Shown piece after piece: positions 17,613 through 25,675 of a stretch of DNA of 47,507 nt (position 1 is the stretch's first letter; each line of letters opens with the position of its first letter). Both the position numbers and the translations under genes were made by a program. Below the pieces are notes generated by a model. It did not search any database. It saw only the letters and a program-made list of their open reading frames with translations, and had not been told where the DNA came from. Origin of the DNA: an uncultured Pirellulaceae bacterium (GTDB lineage: Bacteria; Planctomycetota; Planctomycetia; Pirellulales; Pirellulaceae); contig CALLUY010000061.1 in the NCBI GenBank assembly GCA_938010615.1, forward strand, positions 1-47,507, read 5' to 3'.

Positions 17613-17642
17613 CAAAAAAACCCTGCTCTCAAGGAGCAGGGT
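17613..17642 (-). terminator. Intrinsic terminator of glnII
   Basis: On the minus strand AACCCTGCTC-CTTGA-GAGCAGGGTT followed by TTTTT. Outer arms CCGTTAACC/GGTTAACGG extend the symmetry. It stands about 45 bases after the glutamine synthetase stop and upstream of the cdsA start. Confidence 0.85.
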
Positions 17643-17688
17643 TAACGGTCGTAGCGTTTCTTTACGGCAAGACTCGACTACTGTTTAA

Positions 17689-18696
17689 CTAGGCGTTTTT
17701 GACCGTCTTGATGATCTCAGCCGCAACGCGGTAGGGATCCGCGTTTGAAGCAGGGCGGCGATCTTCCAACCAGCCCTTCCAACCGTTGGTGACGGTGGCA
17801 ACTGGGATGCGAATCGAAGCACCGCGATCAGAAACGCCGTAGCTGAACTGATCGATCGACTGTGTTTCGTGAGCACCAGTCAAACGTTGATCGTTGTAAG
17901 CACCGTAAACAGCGATGTGCTCTTTTACGCGTGGCTCGAACGCTTGGCAGATTTTGTCATACTGAGCCTGTTCGCCACATTCACGAAGTGTCGTGTTGGA
18001 GAAGTTTGCGTGCATGCCGGATCCGTTCCAGTCCATTTCGCCGAATGGCTTTGGATGGTAGTTGATCGCGAGGCCATATTTTTCGCCGCAACGCTCAAGG
18101 ATGTAGCGAGCCAACCATACTTGGTCGCCAGCTTCTTTGGCACCTTTAGCGAATACTTGGAATTCCCATTGGCCAGCAGCAACTTCTGCGTTGATGCCTT
18201 CCACGTTGAGTCCCGCTTCGAGGCACACGTCGAGGTGATCTTCGATGACGTGACGACCGTGAGCGTTTGCTGCTCCAACAGAGCAGTAGTACGGTCCTTG
18301 TGGTCCGGGGTATCCACCGACTGGAAATCCTGGTGGTTTATCCGTTTCGTTGTCCCACAGGAAATACTCCTGCTCAAAACCGAACCAGAAATCGGCGTCA
18401 TCATCGTCGATGGTCGCTCGGCCGTTTGATACGTGAGCCGTTCCATCCGCGTTGAGAACTTCGCACATGACCAAAAATGCGTTCAGGCGATCGGGGTCAG
18501 GAATGATTGCAACGGGCTCAAGCAGGCAATCCGAAGAGTTGCCTTCTGCCTGTTCGGTTGAGCTTCCGTCGAAGCACCACTGCGGGCAGCTTTCAAGTTT
18601 GCCATCGAAGTCAGAAACGACTTTGGTCTTGCTGCGTAGAGACTGGGTTGGCTGATATCCATCAAGCCAGATGTACTCGAGTTTTGACTTACTCAT
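17689..18696 (-). CDS. glnII: Glutamine synthetase type II (eukaryotic-like)
   Basis: A 335-residue GSII enzyme making glutamine from glutamate, ammonia and ATP. Typical GSII blocks: LEYIWLDGYQPTQSLRSKTKV at the start, WCFDGSSTEQAEGNSSD, FGFEQEYFLWD with metal-binding Glu, GPYYCSVGAANAHGR, GINAEVAAGQWEFQ, FGEMDWNGSGMHANFS and RGASIRIPVAT. GSII lacks the adenylylation loop of bacterial GSI and is a decamer in known cases. ATG 18696 is used rather than an upstream frame because the family starts there and GGAGAA stands upstream. The gene is monocistronic: terminator at 17613, and about 480 gene-free bases upstream. No PII or amtB gene is close. Confidence 0.95.
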   Translation of the reverse strand: MSKSKLEYIWLDGYQPTQSLRSKTKVVSDFDGKLESCPQWCFDGSSTEQAEGNSSDCLLEPVAIIPDPDRLNAFLVMCEVLNADGTAHVSNGRATIDDDDADFWFGFEQEYFLWDNETDKPPGFPVGGYPGPQGPYYCSVGAANAHGRHVIEDHLDVCLEAGLNVEGINAEVAAGQWEFQVFAKGAKEAGDQVWLARYILERCGEKYGLAINYHPKPFGEMDWNGSGMHANFSNTTLRECGEQAQYDKICQAFEPRVKEHIAVYGAYNDQRLTGAHETQSIDQFSYGVSDRGASIRIPVATVTNGWKGWLEDRRPASNADPYRVAAEIIKTVKNA

Positions 18697-19175
18697 CTTA
18701 TTAGTGTTTCTCCACAAAATAGGTCGCGGTGGCCGCCGCAAATACAATTACTGCCGGTGGTGTGTGGTCAAAAGGTGGTTGGCAGTTTCTCCGCCTAGGG
18801 CTGCGATGATATCAATCGGAAGGGCGATTTTCTAGACATTGGATTGCCCACAATCCTATTTTGGGTGTTTTGTTCGCCCCAACTGTCAAAGAATTCGGGC
18901 GTTCAAGATTAGCGCCCGGTTCCCGCGCCGTAATCGAGTTTAATGTTTTTGGGCCTCCGGCTTTTACCCGCCTTAAGCTTTGCGAACCAACAAGGAGCTG
19001 ACGCAATGTTCGTCAACTGCTTTTGCGACTCTGAACGCTCTCGAAGTCCGCTACAACATGCTCGACCTCAAATATTCTGTTAGACAGGCCACGCTGGTAG
19101 AAGTTGTTCGGGTTTCAGCAACATCCACAGCTATAGTCGTATCTTTCCCTGCTTCTTTCCTACAGCTTCTGTCTC
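18697..19175. other. Divergent intergenic region upstream of glnII
   Basis: 479 bases between divergent genes. It must contain the glnII promoter. I looked for a sigma-54 -24/-12 element and did not find a convincing one. Some A+T-rich stretches (near 18840-18870 and 18940) exist. No gene, RNA or dispersed repeat recognised. Confidence 0.4.
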
Positions 19176-20120
19176 ATGGCCAGCATTGATTCCAAGCAAC
19201 GATTGGCGAACGCCGCCAAGGACTATTTTCGTATTGGCGCCCGGGTGCGTATTAAGTCGGCGACCGATATTTTGGCAACGCTCAACGATGAAGGAAGTTG
19301 TGAAGGTCTGAGCTTCATGCCGCAGATGGTCGGCTTGTGCGGGCAGGAAGCTACGCTGGTTCGCTGGGTAACCAGTAGCTGCGTGCCGACTCGTGATGGC
19401 GTGGTCTTTGGCGGAATAAAGGACGCAGTGTTGTTGGATGTAAAGCGATGTGACGGTGAAGCTTTTGGTGGTTGCCAATTGGGCTGTTCGACGATCTGGA
19501 AGACCCATTGGCTGACCACTGACATTGTAAGTTCGATTGAATCAAGTTTTGATAACGAGGCGAATGTCGAAGCTCTTCACGAACTGAGTCTGCGAAACAG
19601 TCGCATCGACGGCCGAGCCAATTGCCAGGCAACTCAGCTGGTAAAGATCTCCACGTCCAGCGACGGTGCTCGACTGCAGCACTATCGTCAGGAGATGAAT
19701 CTGAATCGCGTGTCAGTTTCGACGATCGCGTCTTCGTTGTGTGGCGGTTTGTTGGCACGAGTCAGCGGTAGATCTGCGAATGTCGTAGGGACATTGGCTC
19801 GGACGCCGGTGACAGATTTGAATCTACAGCCGGGCGATCGCGTTCGGGTGAAATCCAAAGCTGAAATCGTTCAGACTCTCGACACCAAAGGATGCAATCG
19901 CGGTTTGTGGTTCGATCCTTTGATGCTGCGATACTGTGATCAGGAGTTGACCGTCACCAATCGGATCAGGGTTCTGGTCGATGAGACCGATGGCCGAATT
20001 CGAACTTTGAAAACACCATCCGTTGTGCTGGATGATCTACGTTGTGATTCCACGCAGCGTCGATTCTGTTCGCGACTCTTGCATTTGTTTTGGCGCGAGT
20101 GTTGGTTGCAGCGGGTTTAG
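19176..20120 (+). CDS. Tandem Cys-rich domain protein of unknown function
   Basis: A 314-residue cytosolic protein (no signal or membrane segment) built from two copies of one domain of about 95 residues. Copy 1 (about 18-113): GARVRIKSATDIL, GSCEGLSFMPQMVGLCGQE, then VLLDVKRCDGEAFGGCQLGC and HWL. Copy 2 (about 219-314): GDRVRVKSKAEIV, GCNRGLWFDPLMLRYCDQE, then VVLDDLRCDSTQRRFC and WRECWL. Shared cysteines precede EGL/RGL, follow M.x.x.[LY], and occur in RCD and the last C. The pattern suggests a metal- or cluster-binding fold. I vaguely recall single-domain relatives near polysaccharide or natural-product genes but cannot name them. No clear ribosome site; ATG 19176 is the first in-frame Met. 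Confidence 0.7.
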   Translation: MASIDSKQRLANAAKDYFRIGARVRIKSATDILATLNDEGSCEGLSFMPQMVGLCGQEATLVRWVTSSCVPTRDGVVFGGIKDAVLLDVKRCDGEAFGGCQLGCSTIWKTHWLTTDIVSSIESSFDNEANVEALHELSLRNSRIDGRANCQATQLVKISTSSDGARLQHYRQEMNLNRVSVSTIASSLCGGLLARVSGRSANVVGTLARTPVTDLNLQPGDRVRVKSKAEIVQTLDTKGCNRGLWFDPLMLRYCDQELTVTNRIRVLVDETDGRIRTLKTPSVVLDDLRCDSTQRRFCSRLLHLFWRECWLQRV

Positions 20121-20127
20121 TCGGGCA

Positions 20128-20196
20128 GGTGGCATAAGCCTCTGGCTTGTGGACATGCAGAACACAGGCCAGAGGCCTATGCCACCGAGACTTTGG
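20128..20196 (+). repeat. Partial copy A of the composite hairpin repeat (apex only)
   Basis: The central palindrome GTGGCATAAGCCTCTGGCTTGTG / CACAGGCCAGAGGCCTATGCCAC with flanking CGAGACTTTGG, starting eight bases after the stop of the tandem Cys-domain gene. The outer arms found in the four complete copies are missing. Confidence 0.85.
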
Positions 20197-20422
20197 TCAC
20201 GAGCCACAGAGATTTGAGACGTTGGTAGCACAGTGCCCCTTTGGGGCACGCAGAGTCGTCGGGCGGCTTGCGACTGTTGTCCATGAAATCGTCTGGAATT
20301 TTTGGTTCGGAATATCTTAACTCCGAGTCAGGTCGCCATACGATTGGTTCGTCATAGTTTGTCAGCGCAAGAATGGCACTGATGGCAACGAACACAGCAA
20401 GTATTTGAGAAAGCGTATTCAT
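20177..20422 (-). CDS. Possible small membrane or secreted protein
   Basis: An 81-residue open frame starting with ATG 22 bases after the hrpA stop, on the same strand. Residues 5-20 are hydrophobic (QILAVFVAISAILAL), followed by a polar acidic part (NYDEPIVWRPDSEL). The last residues (KVSVA) are encoded by the repeat at 20128-20196, and a preceding stretch looks like another intergenic repeat, so the original C-terminus may have been replaced. Could be a real short protein with single membrane anchor or chance; no family recognised. Confidence 0.35.
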   Translation of the reverse strand: MNTLSQILAVFVAISAILALTNYDEPIVWRPDSELRYSEPKIPDDFMDNSRKPPDDSACPKGALCYQRLKSLWLVTKVSVA

Positions 20423-20444
20423 TGATGATTGGCCAGTGTTTCAG

Positions 20445-23400
20445 TCATACTCGACGAACTTTATCCATCTGCTTTTCCAGTCGTTTACTGGAAACTTTGA
20501 TCACGGTTCCAAGCTGCTGCGCAAACAACGAAACTCGATACTCCTCGATCATCCAACGGAGTTGAACCAGCTCGGGATCGACGATGCCGATGGCGTCGTG
20601 TTGCTGCTTGAGTTCGGAGTAGCGATTCCAAAAGTGTTCGACTTCGTCCGCGAGTCCGCGATCTTGGTCGGCCGGCATACTGGTGATCTTTTCGATGCGG
20701 CGAGCAATGCCCTCGAAGTAACGTGGGTATTCGCCCAGCCACATCCACGCCGTTGTGCCGAGGAAGCCTTCCGTCGTCAGCGCCGAAAGTTGATTCTGAA
20801 TGTCGTGCTTCGTCGTGCCGCGTGATGCCGGAATGTTGCTCAAAGCCAAGTCCGTCGCGTGAGCCGCCGCGGAAAACTTTGGCAGCCATTTGGCGACCGA
20901 TTGTGTGGCCATCGAAATGCGTTCAACGGCGTTAGCGTTGAGAGCTTGAAACGCGGATTCGGTTCGAGGCAGTTTTTCGCGTTCGATAAATGCTATACGA
21001 GTGATCAAATCACCAAGGTCATCCTTCAGTGTTTTGGTCGGGACGAATCGCGAAAGTAACAACGCATGTTTGTCGAAATCCGGCAACCAGTTAACTTGTG
21101 ATTTGATCGCCTTGCGATTTTGAATTTTCAACAACCGCATCAATCCCTGCCGCGTTTTCGATTCCGCGCTGTCTTTGGAATCGGTCAGCCGTAAGCCGAC
21201 ACTGTCTTGTTGATCGATGATCGCCGGGAAGGCCACCAGTCGAGTTGCTCCGCGTTGGATTGGAACTTCGGTTGGAAGGTCTCCCCATGTCCATTCGTTC
21301 AGTCCGTCCTTGGTCCACGTTTCGTCTCTAACTTCCACGATCGATGAAACGTGCTGTGGACCAAGCTGTTGTCGGATTTCAGCGACGCTGCGACCCTCCG
21401 CGATGACTTCACCTTGCTCGTCGACGACTTCCACGTTCACGTTCAGGTGCGGAGAAAGTTTCTCCAGTTTGAATTCGCTCGGAGAGATCGGTTGCCCCGC
21501 GACTTTACTAAGCTCGCGCGCGACGGCTTCGGTAAACATGCCGTTGCCGAAGTCGATTTCCGCGACGACACGATCGGCCGTTTCCGGCGCGGGCACAACC
21601 ATCCGACGCGTTGCCTTTGGCAGAGAGCGAATCAGCTCGATGACTCGGGACTTCATCAAACCTGGAATCAGCCAACCGGTTTGCACGTCGTCCAACTGGC
21701 CAACGCCTTCGACAGGCAACCGAATTGTGGCTCCATCATTCTTTTCGCCGGGCGTAAAACGGTACTCGATTGGAATATCCATCGAGCCAATTTGAACTTC
21801 GTTCGGGAACAGCTCTTCCGACTTCCCTAAATCCGCACCTGGGAGCAGGTCGGCTTTCGTCATCCGCAATTTCTGATCGAGCGTCGGATCGGACTTGAGT
21901 TTTTGCAGCAGCGATCGATTGTCGAAAACGTCTTCCGGAATATGCTTTTCGTAGAACGCGGGAGTCACGAAAGGGTCAATCACGAGGTTCCGATCGCGAG
22001 TTTTTGCACCTTCCTTTTCGAGTTCCTCAACGAGCCACTGGTTGTGAATGTAAAAATCAGGAGTCCCTTGGAACTCGTCACCGCAGAGGCCGCGATCAAT
22101 AAAGATCGTTCGCGCCGATTCAGGTTCAATCGGACCGTAGTGGACGGCTCGGCCGGCGACGATTGGTAAACCGAACAGGCTGACGTGTTCGGACGCCATC
22201 ACCGACTGTTTCTTTTTGCTCCAGCGAGCATCGGTGTGTCGTTTCTTAATTAGGTGCGGAGCGATCCGTTCAATCCAGTCGGGGGAAATCGAAGCAACGG
22301 TGCGACCGTATCGTTTGGTGGTTTCGACGATCTCAGCGGCGATGATCCAGGCTGGCTTCGAGCCAAACACGTCGGAGCCAGGCCACAGGTGGAATTTGAT
22401 TCCGCCAGAGCCCGTGAACTCGTGTTTGTCGCCCAGCATTGCGACGCCGGAAAGCAAACCCGACAGCAGACTTCGATGAATGGAGTCGTAGTCGTCTTTG
22501 CGGTCGCGTGATCTTAAGCCTTCGCGGCCGACCATCGACTTGAGTTGTCGATAGATCTCTTGCCACTGTCGCATCAGTGAAAATGAAATGAAGTTCTGTT
22601 CGCAGGCTCGCTTGAGCTTGCTCTTGGAGAGATCTTCTTTGCGTTCGTGATACCAATCCCAAATGTTCAATAGCGACAGAAAGTCAGAACTGTCGTTAGC
22701 AAACTGTTCGTGAGCCTGATCGGCGGCTTGTTTCTTTTCCGCGGGACGAAGTTTCGGGCTCTGAATTTCGAGCGCAGAGGCGATGACGAGCACTTCGGCG
22801 AGGCAACCTTCGCGATCGGCGGAGAAAATCATCTTTCCGATTCGCGGGTCAACAGGCAGTCGAGCCAACCGACGTCCTTCTTTGGTCAGATGTTTCTTTT
22901 CGTCGACGGCTCCGATTTCAAAAAGCGTTTTGAACCCATCGCGAATCGCTTCGATGCGAGGCGGATCGATGAAAGGAAACTCTTCGATGTCTCCTAGTCG
23001 CAAGTGCAGCGTTTGCAAAATGACGGACGCCAGATTCGTGCGGCGGATTTCCGGCGTTGTGAACTGCTGTCGCGTTTCGTAGTCTTCCTCGGAATAAAGT
23101 CGCACGCAAACGCCAGGCCCGATTCGACCACAGCGTCCGGATCGTTGATTGGCAGAGGCTTGTGAAACGGGTTCGATCGGCAATCGTTGAACTTTGCTCT
23201 TCGCCGCGTAGTGACTGATGCGAGCCGTTCCTGTATCGACGACACACATGATTCGCGGCACCGTGATCGAGGATTCGGCCACGTTGGTCGCCAGCACGAT
23301 GCGCCGCGCCGCTTTCGGCGCAAAGATTTCGTTTTGTTGACCGGTGGAAAGTCTCGCATAAAGCGGCAGTACATCAATCCGCGATCCACCGAGGGCTCCT

Positions 23401-24350
23401 TTGAGTTTTCGGCTGACGTTGCGAATGTCGGCTTCGGTTGGCAGGAAGACGAGAATGTCGCCGTCCTCGTTACGGATAAGCTCGCGACAAGTCTGCACGA
23501 CATGATCAGAAACTTCCATCTCTGATTCAGTGCCATCGGGCTTCGTTGGCGGACTGTATTGGATGTCGACGGGATAAGTCCGGCCTTCGACGTTGATGAT
23601 CGGAACGGGATTGTCCTTGTTGACGGTGAAGTGATCCGCAAAACGCTGTGTGTTAATCGTCGCCGAAGTGATGATCAGCCGCAGGTCTTTGCGTTTTGCG
23701 AGGATGCGTTTAAGTCCGCCCAGTAGGAAATCAATGTTCAGCGATCGTTCGTGAGCTTCGTCGATGATGATCAGTTCGTACTGATTCAGGAATCGATCGG
23801 ACTGCGTTTCGGCAAGTAAGATTCCGTCGGTCATCAGTTTGACGAAAGTGTCGTTACCCGTTTTGTCATCGAAACGAATTTTGAATCCGACGTCCTTGCC
23901 CAGCGGCGTTCCGATCTGCGAAGCCAGTCGAGCGGCGACTCCGCGGGCGGCGATGCGACGAGGTTGCGTGTGGCCGATCATGCCCCGAATTCCGATGCCG
24001 GCGTTGAGTGCGATCAAGGGAAGTTGCGTTGACTTTCCGCTACCCGTTTCGCCGCTGATGACGACGACTTGATGGTTCAGGATCGCTTTGGTGATCTCTT
24101 CGGATCTTGCCGCGATGGGAAGTGTCTCATCCAGTTGCGGTTTCGGGAGCGAAGCTTGACGTTTTGAAAACCGTGACTTGGACTCCTCGAACCGCTTCAA
24201 GAAGTCCTCCAGCTTTCCCGAGGTATCCTCTTCGCCCTGTTTTGTTTCGCTTTGTAATCGACGCAAGTTCGAACGCAGCCAGTGCTCATCGACGAGCATG
24301 GTTTGTTTGATCGAGGATCGAAATTCGGAGTGTGTCGGCAGTTGTGTCAT
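20445..24350 (-). CDS. hrpA: ATP-dependent RNA helicase HrpA (DEAH box)
   Basis: A 1301-residue DEAH/RHA helicase, the same length as E. coli HrpA. Motifs: Walker A GETGSGKST (100-108), Ia QPRRIAARGVA, DEAH at 197-200 (IIIDEAHERSLNIDFLL), III SATINTQRF, IV/V LATNVAESSITVPRI, VI QRSGRCGRIGPGVCVRLY. After the helicase core come the winged-helix/OB region and a long C-terminal part typical of HrpA. It acts on mRNA/ribosome complexes in E. coli. ATG 24350 is chosen because the upstream extension of the frame to 24620 is translated repeat sequence. Downstream minus-strand frame at 20422 may be a tiny partner. Confidence 0.95.
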   Translation of the reverse strand: MTQLPTHSEFRSSIKQTMLVDEHWLRSNLRRLQSETKQGEEDTSGKLEDFLKRFEESKSRFSKRQASLPKPQLDETLPIAARSEEITKAILNHQVVVISGETGSGKSTQLPLIALNAGIGIRGMIGHTQPRRIAARGVAARLASQIGTPLGKDVGFKIRFDDKTGNDTFVKLMTDGILLAETQSDRFLNQYELIIIDEAHERSLNIDFLLGGLKRILAKRKDLRLIITSATINTQRFADHFTVNKDNPVPIINVEGRTYPVDIQYSPPTKPDGTESEMEVSDHVVQTCRELIRNEDGDILVFLPTEADIRNVSRKLKGALGGSRIDVLPLYARLSTGQQNEIFAPKAARRIVLATNVAESSITVPRIMCVVDTGTARISHYAAKSKVQRLPIEPVSQASANQRSGRCGRIGPGVCVRLYSEEDYETRQQFTTPEIRRTNLASVILQTLHLRLGDIEEFPFIDPPRIEAIRDGFKTLFEIGAVDEKKHLTKEGRRLARLPVDPRIGKMIFSADREGCLAEVLVIASALEIQSPKLRPAEKKQAADQAHEQFANDSSDFLSLLNIWDWYHERKEDLSKSKLKRACEQNFISFSLMRQWQEIYRQLKSMVGREGLRSRDRKDDYDSIHRSLLSGLLSGVAMLGDKHEFTGSGGIKFHLWPGSDVFGSKPAWIIAAEIVETTKRYGRTVASISPDWIERIAPHLIKKRHTDARWSKKKQSVMASEHVSLFGLPIVAGRAVHYGPIEPESARTIFIDRGLCGDEFQGTPDFYIHNQWLVEELEKEGAKTRDRNLVIDPFVTPAFYEKHIPEDVFDNRSLLQKLKSDPTLDQKLRMTKADLLPGADLGKSEELFPNEVQIGSMDIPIEYRFTPGEKNDGATIRLPVEGVGQLDDVQTGWLIPGLMKSRVIELIRSLPKATRRMVVPAPETADRVVAEIDFGNGMFTEAVARELSKVAGQPISPSEFKLEKLSPHLNVNVEVVDEQGEVIAEGRSVAEIRQQLGPQHVSSIVEVRDETWTKDGLNEWTWGDLPTEVPIQRGATRLVAFPAIIDQQDSVGLRLTDSKDSAESKTRQGLMRLLKIQNRKAIKSQVNWLPDFDKHALLLSRFVPTKTLKDDLGDLITRIAFIEREKLPRTESAFQALNANAVERISMATQSVAKWLPKFSAAAHATDLALSNIPASRGTTKHDIQNQLSALTTEGFLGTTAWMWLGEYPRYFEGIARRIEKITSMPADQDRGLADEVEHFWNRYSELKQQHDAIGIVDPELVQLRWMIEEYRVSLFAQQLGTVIKVSSKRLEKQMDKVRRV

Positions 24351-24445
24351 CGGCGGAGATTTTAGTTGAACTGTCCTCAGCGACAAACGCCTGTCGTAAA
24401 GGTTCAGGCTGGAAGCCACAATTGCGTTCTGTGGCGGCTTTTTTC

Positions 24446-24669
24446 GTTTAACGGCAAGCCGTAGGCGACTGCGCGATACCGTAAACGCGCATGCTGACGC
24501 AGTCGCCTGCGGCTTGCCGTTAAACGCAATACCGTTCAATGAAGCCAAAGTCTCGGTGGCATAGGCCTCTGGCCTGTGTTCTGCATGTCCACAAGCCAGA
24601 GGCTTATGCCACCTCCCCAATGCAACGACCCTACTGAATCACCTTCATTGAACGGTATTGCCGTTAAAC
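24446..24669 (-). repeat. Composite hairpin repeat, copy B
   Basis: Complete copy (minus orientation relative to copy A), 96 bases upstream of the hrpA start. Terminal repeats GTTTAACGGCAA and TTGCCGTTAAAC (12 bp). First hairpin: GGCAAGCCGTAGGCGACTGCG with CGCAGTCGCCTGCGGCTTGCC. Second, nested hairpin: CAATACCGTTCAATGAAG with CTTCATTGAACGGTATTG, enclosing the CCTCTGGC palindrome. No coding capacity for a transposase; the frame reading through it is spurious. Confidence 0.9.
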
Positions 24670-24828
24670 GACTCAGGGCTGGCCACTTCCGCAAGAATCG
24701 GCCCGCACGACGGTTATAACGATTGTGCCAACTTGAAATTGCGAACATCAACCGACTAAGGTATGGAGAACTCTGGCGAGTGACTAACATGGATGTTTCT
24801 CTTTTCATTGAAGCCCCGAAAGTAAGCC

Positions 24829-25674
24829 ATGAGTATCCGACGTGCTGTTATCACAGCCGCGGCACCTGACCAAAAGTCGCTTCCGCTGCAACGCCTTGTT
24901 GATCAACAGGGCCAGACCAAATCAGCCCTTGAACTCATCCTTGAAGAATGCGTTCAAGCCGGTGCAGAGGAAATCTGCGTCGTCGTTTGCCCTGGAAGCT
25001 CGAAAGATTTCACGAACTCGGCAGGACAACACGCCAATCGTCTGACGTTCGTCGAGCAAGATGATCCTCGCGGTTACGGTGACGCGCTTTATCGCGCTCG
25101 TGACTTCGTGGGGGACGAACCGTTTCTGCATCTTGTTAGTGACCATGTTTACATTAGCCACAATGGTAAAGGCTGTGCTCAACAAGTCGTCGAATTGGCC
25201 AATCGGGAAAACTGTGTCGTGTCGGCCGTGCAAGAAACTCGTGAAAACATGTTGCCCTACTTCGGAGCCGTGGGAGCCAATGGTGCTGGAAATCGGGACG
25301 ATGTTTACGAAGTCACCTCGGTCGTTGAAAAGCCAACGCCGACCCGCGCAGAACAGGACTTGATCGTTGCGGGTTTGCGATCAAGCCACTATCTGTGCCT
25401 TTCGGGAATGCATGTTTTGACTCCCGGAGTGATGGAAGTTCTCGGCGAGCAAATCAGTTCAACGAAAGGATCCGTTGCGCTTTCGGATGCGTTGAACAAG
25501 TCGGCCCAACGGGAGCAGTATCTTGCTCTTCGAGTTCGTGCTTCGCGATACAACATCGGTGTGAAGTACGGATTCTTGAAAGGCCAGTTAGCGCTGGCGT
25601 TGTCCGGAAAAGACCGCGACGACGTGCTCACGGAGTTGCTTGAGCTCGTAGCGACCACGCGTGGGGAGGCGTAA
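24829..25674 (+). CDS. Nucleotidyltransferase-fold protein (GalU-like) lacking the glycine-rich loop
   Basis: A 281-residue protein with the fold of NTP:sugar-1-phosphate nucleotidyltransferases. Strand 1 RRAVITAA is followed not by GxGTRxxP but by APDQKSLPLQRLVDQQGQTKSALELILEE. Later blocks fit the family: AGAEEICVVVCPGS, DPRGYGDALYRARDFVGDEPFLHLVSDHVY (metal/substrate region with DH where GalU has DD), YEVTSVVEKPTP with EKP, and SGMHVLTPGVME. The missing loop suggests altered nucleotide binding, a regulatory subunit or a distinct subfamily. Its stop is one base from the start of the large fusion gene, so they surely act together. Confidence 0.75.
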   Translation: MSIRRAVITAAAPDQKSLPLQRLVDQQGQTKSALELILEECVQAGAEEICVVVCPGSSKDFTNSAGQHANRLTFVEQDDPRGYGDALYRARDFVGDEPFLHLVSDHVYISHNGKGCAQQVVELANRENCVVSAVQETRENMLPYFGAVGANGAGNRDDVYEVTSVVEKPTPTRAEQDLIVAGLRSSHYLCLSGMHVLTPGVMEVLGEQISSTKGSVALSDALNKSAQREQYLALRVRASRYNIGVKYGFLKGQLALALSGKDRDDVLTELLELVATTRGEA

Positions 25675-25675
25675 C

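Noticed and set aside
18697-18980. Sigma-54 promoter upstream of glnII
   Set aside because: No TGGCAC-N5-TTGCA-type element with proper spacing was found.
24351-24620. N-terminal extension of hrpA by 90 residues
   Set aside because: The extension translates repeat copy B and a hairpin; the helicase family starts near ATG 24350.
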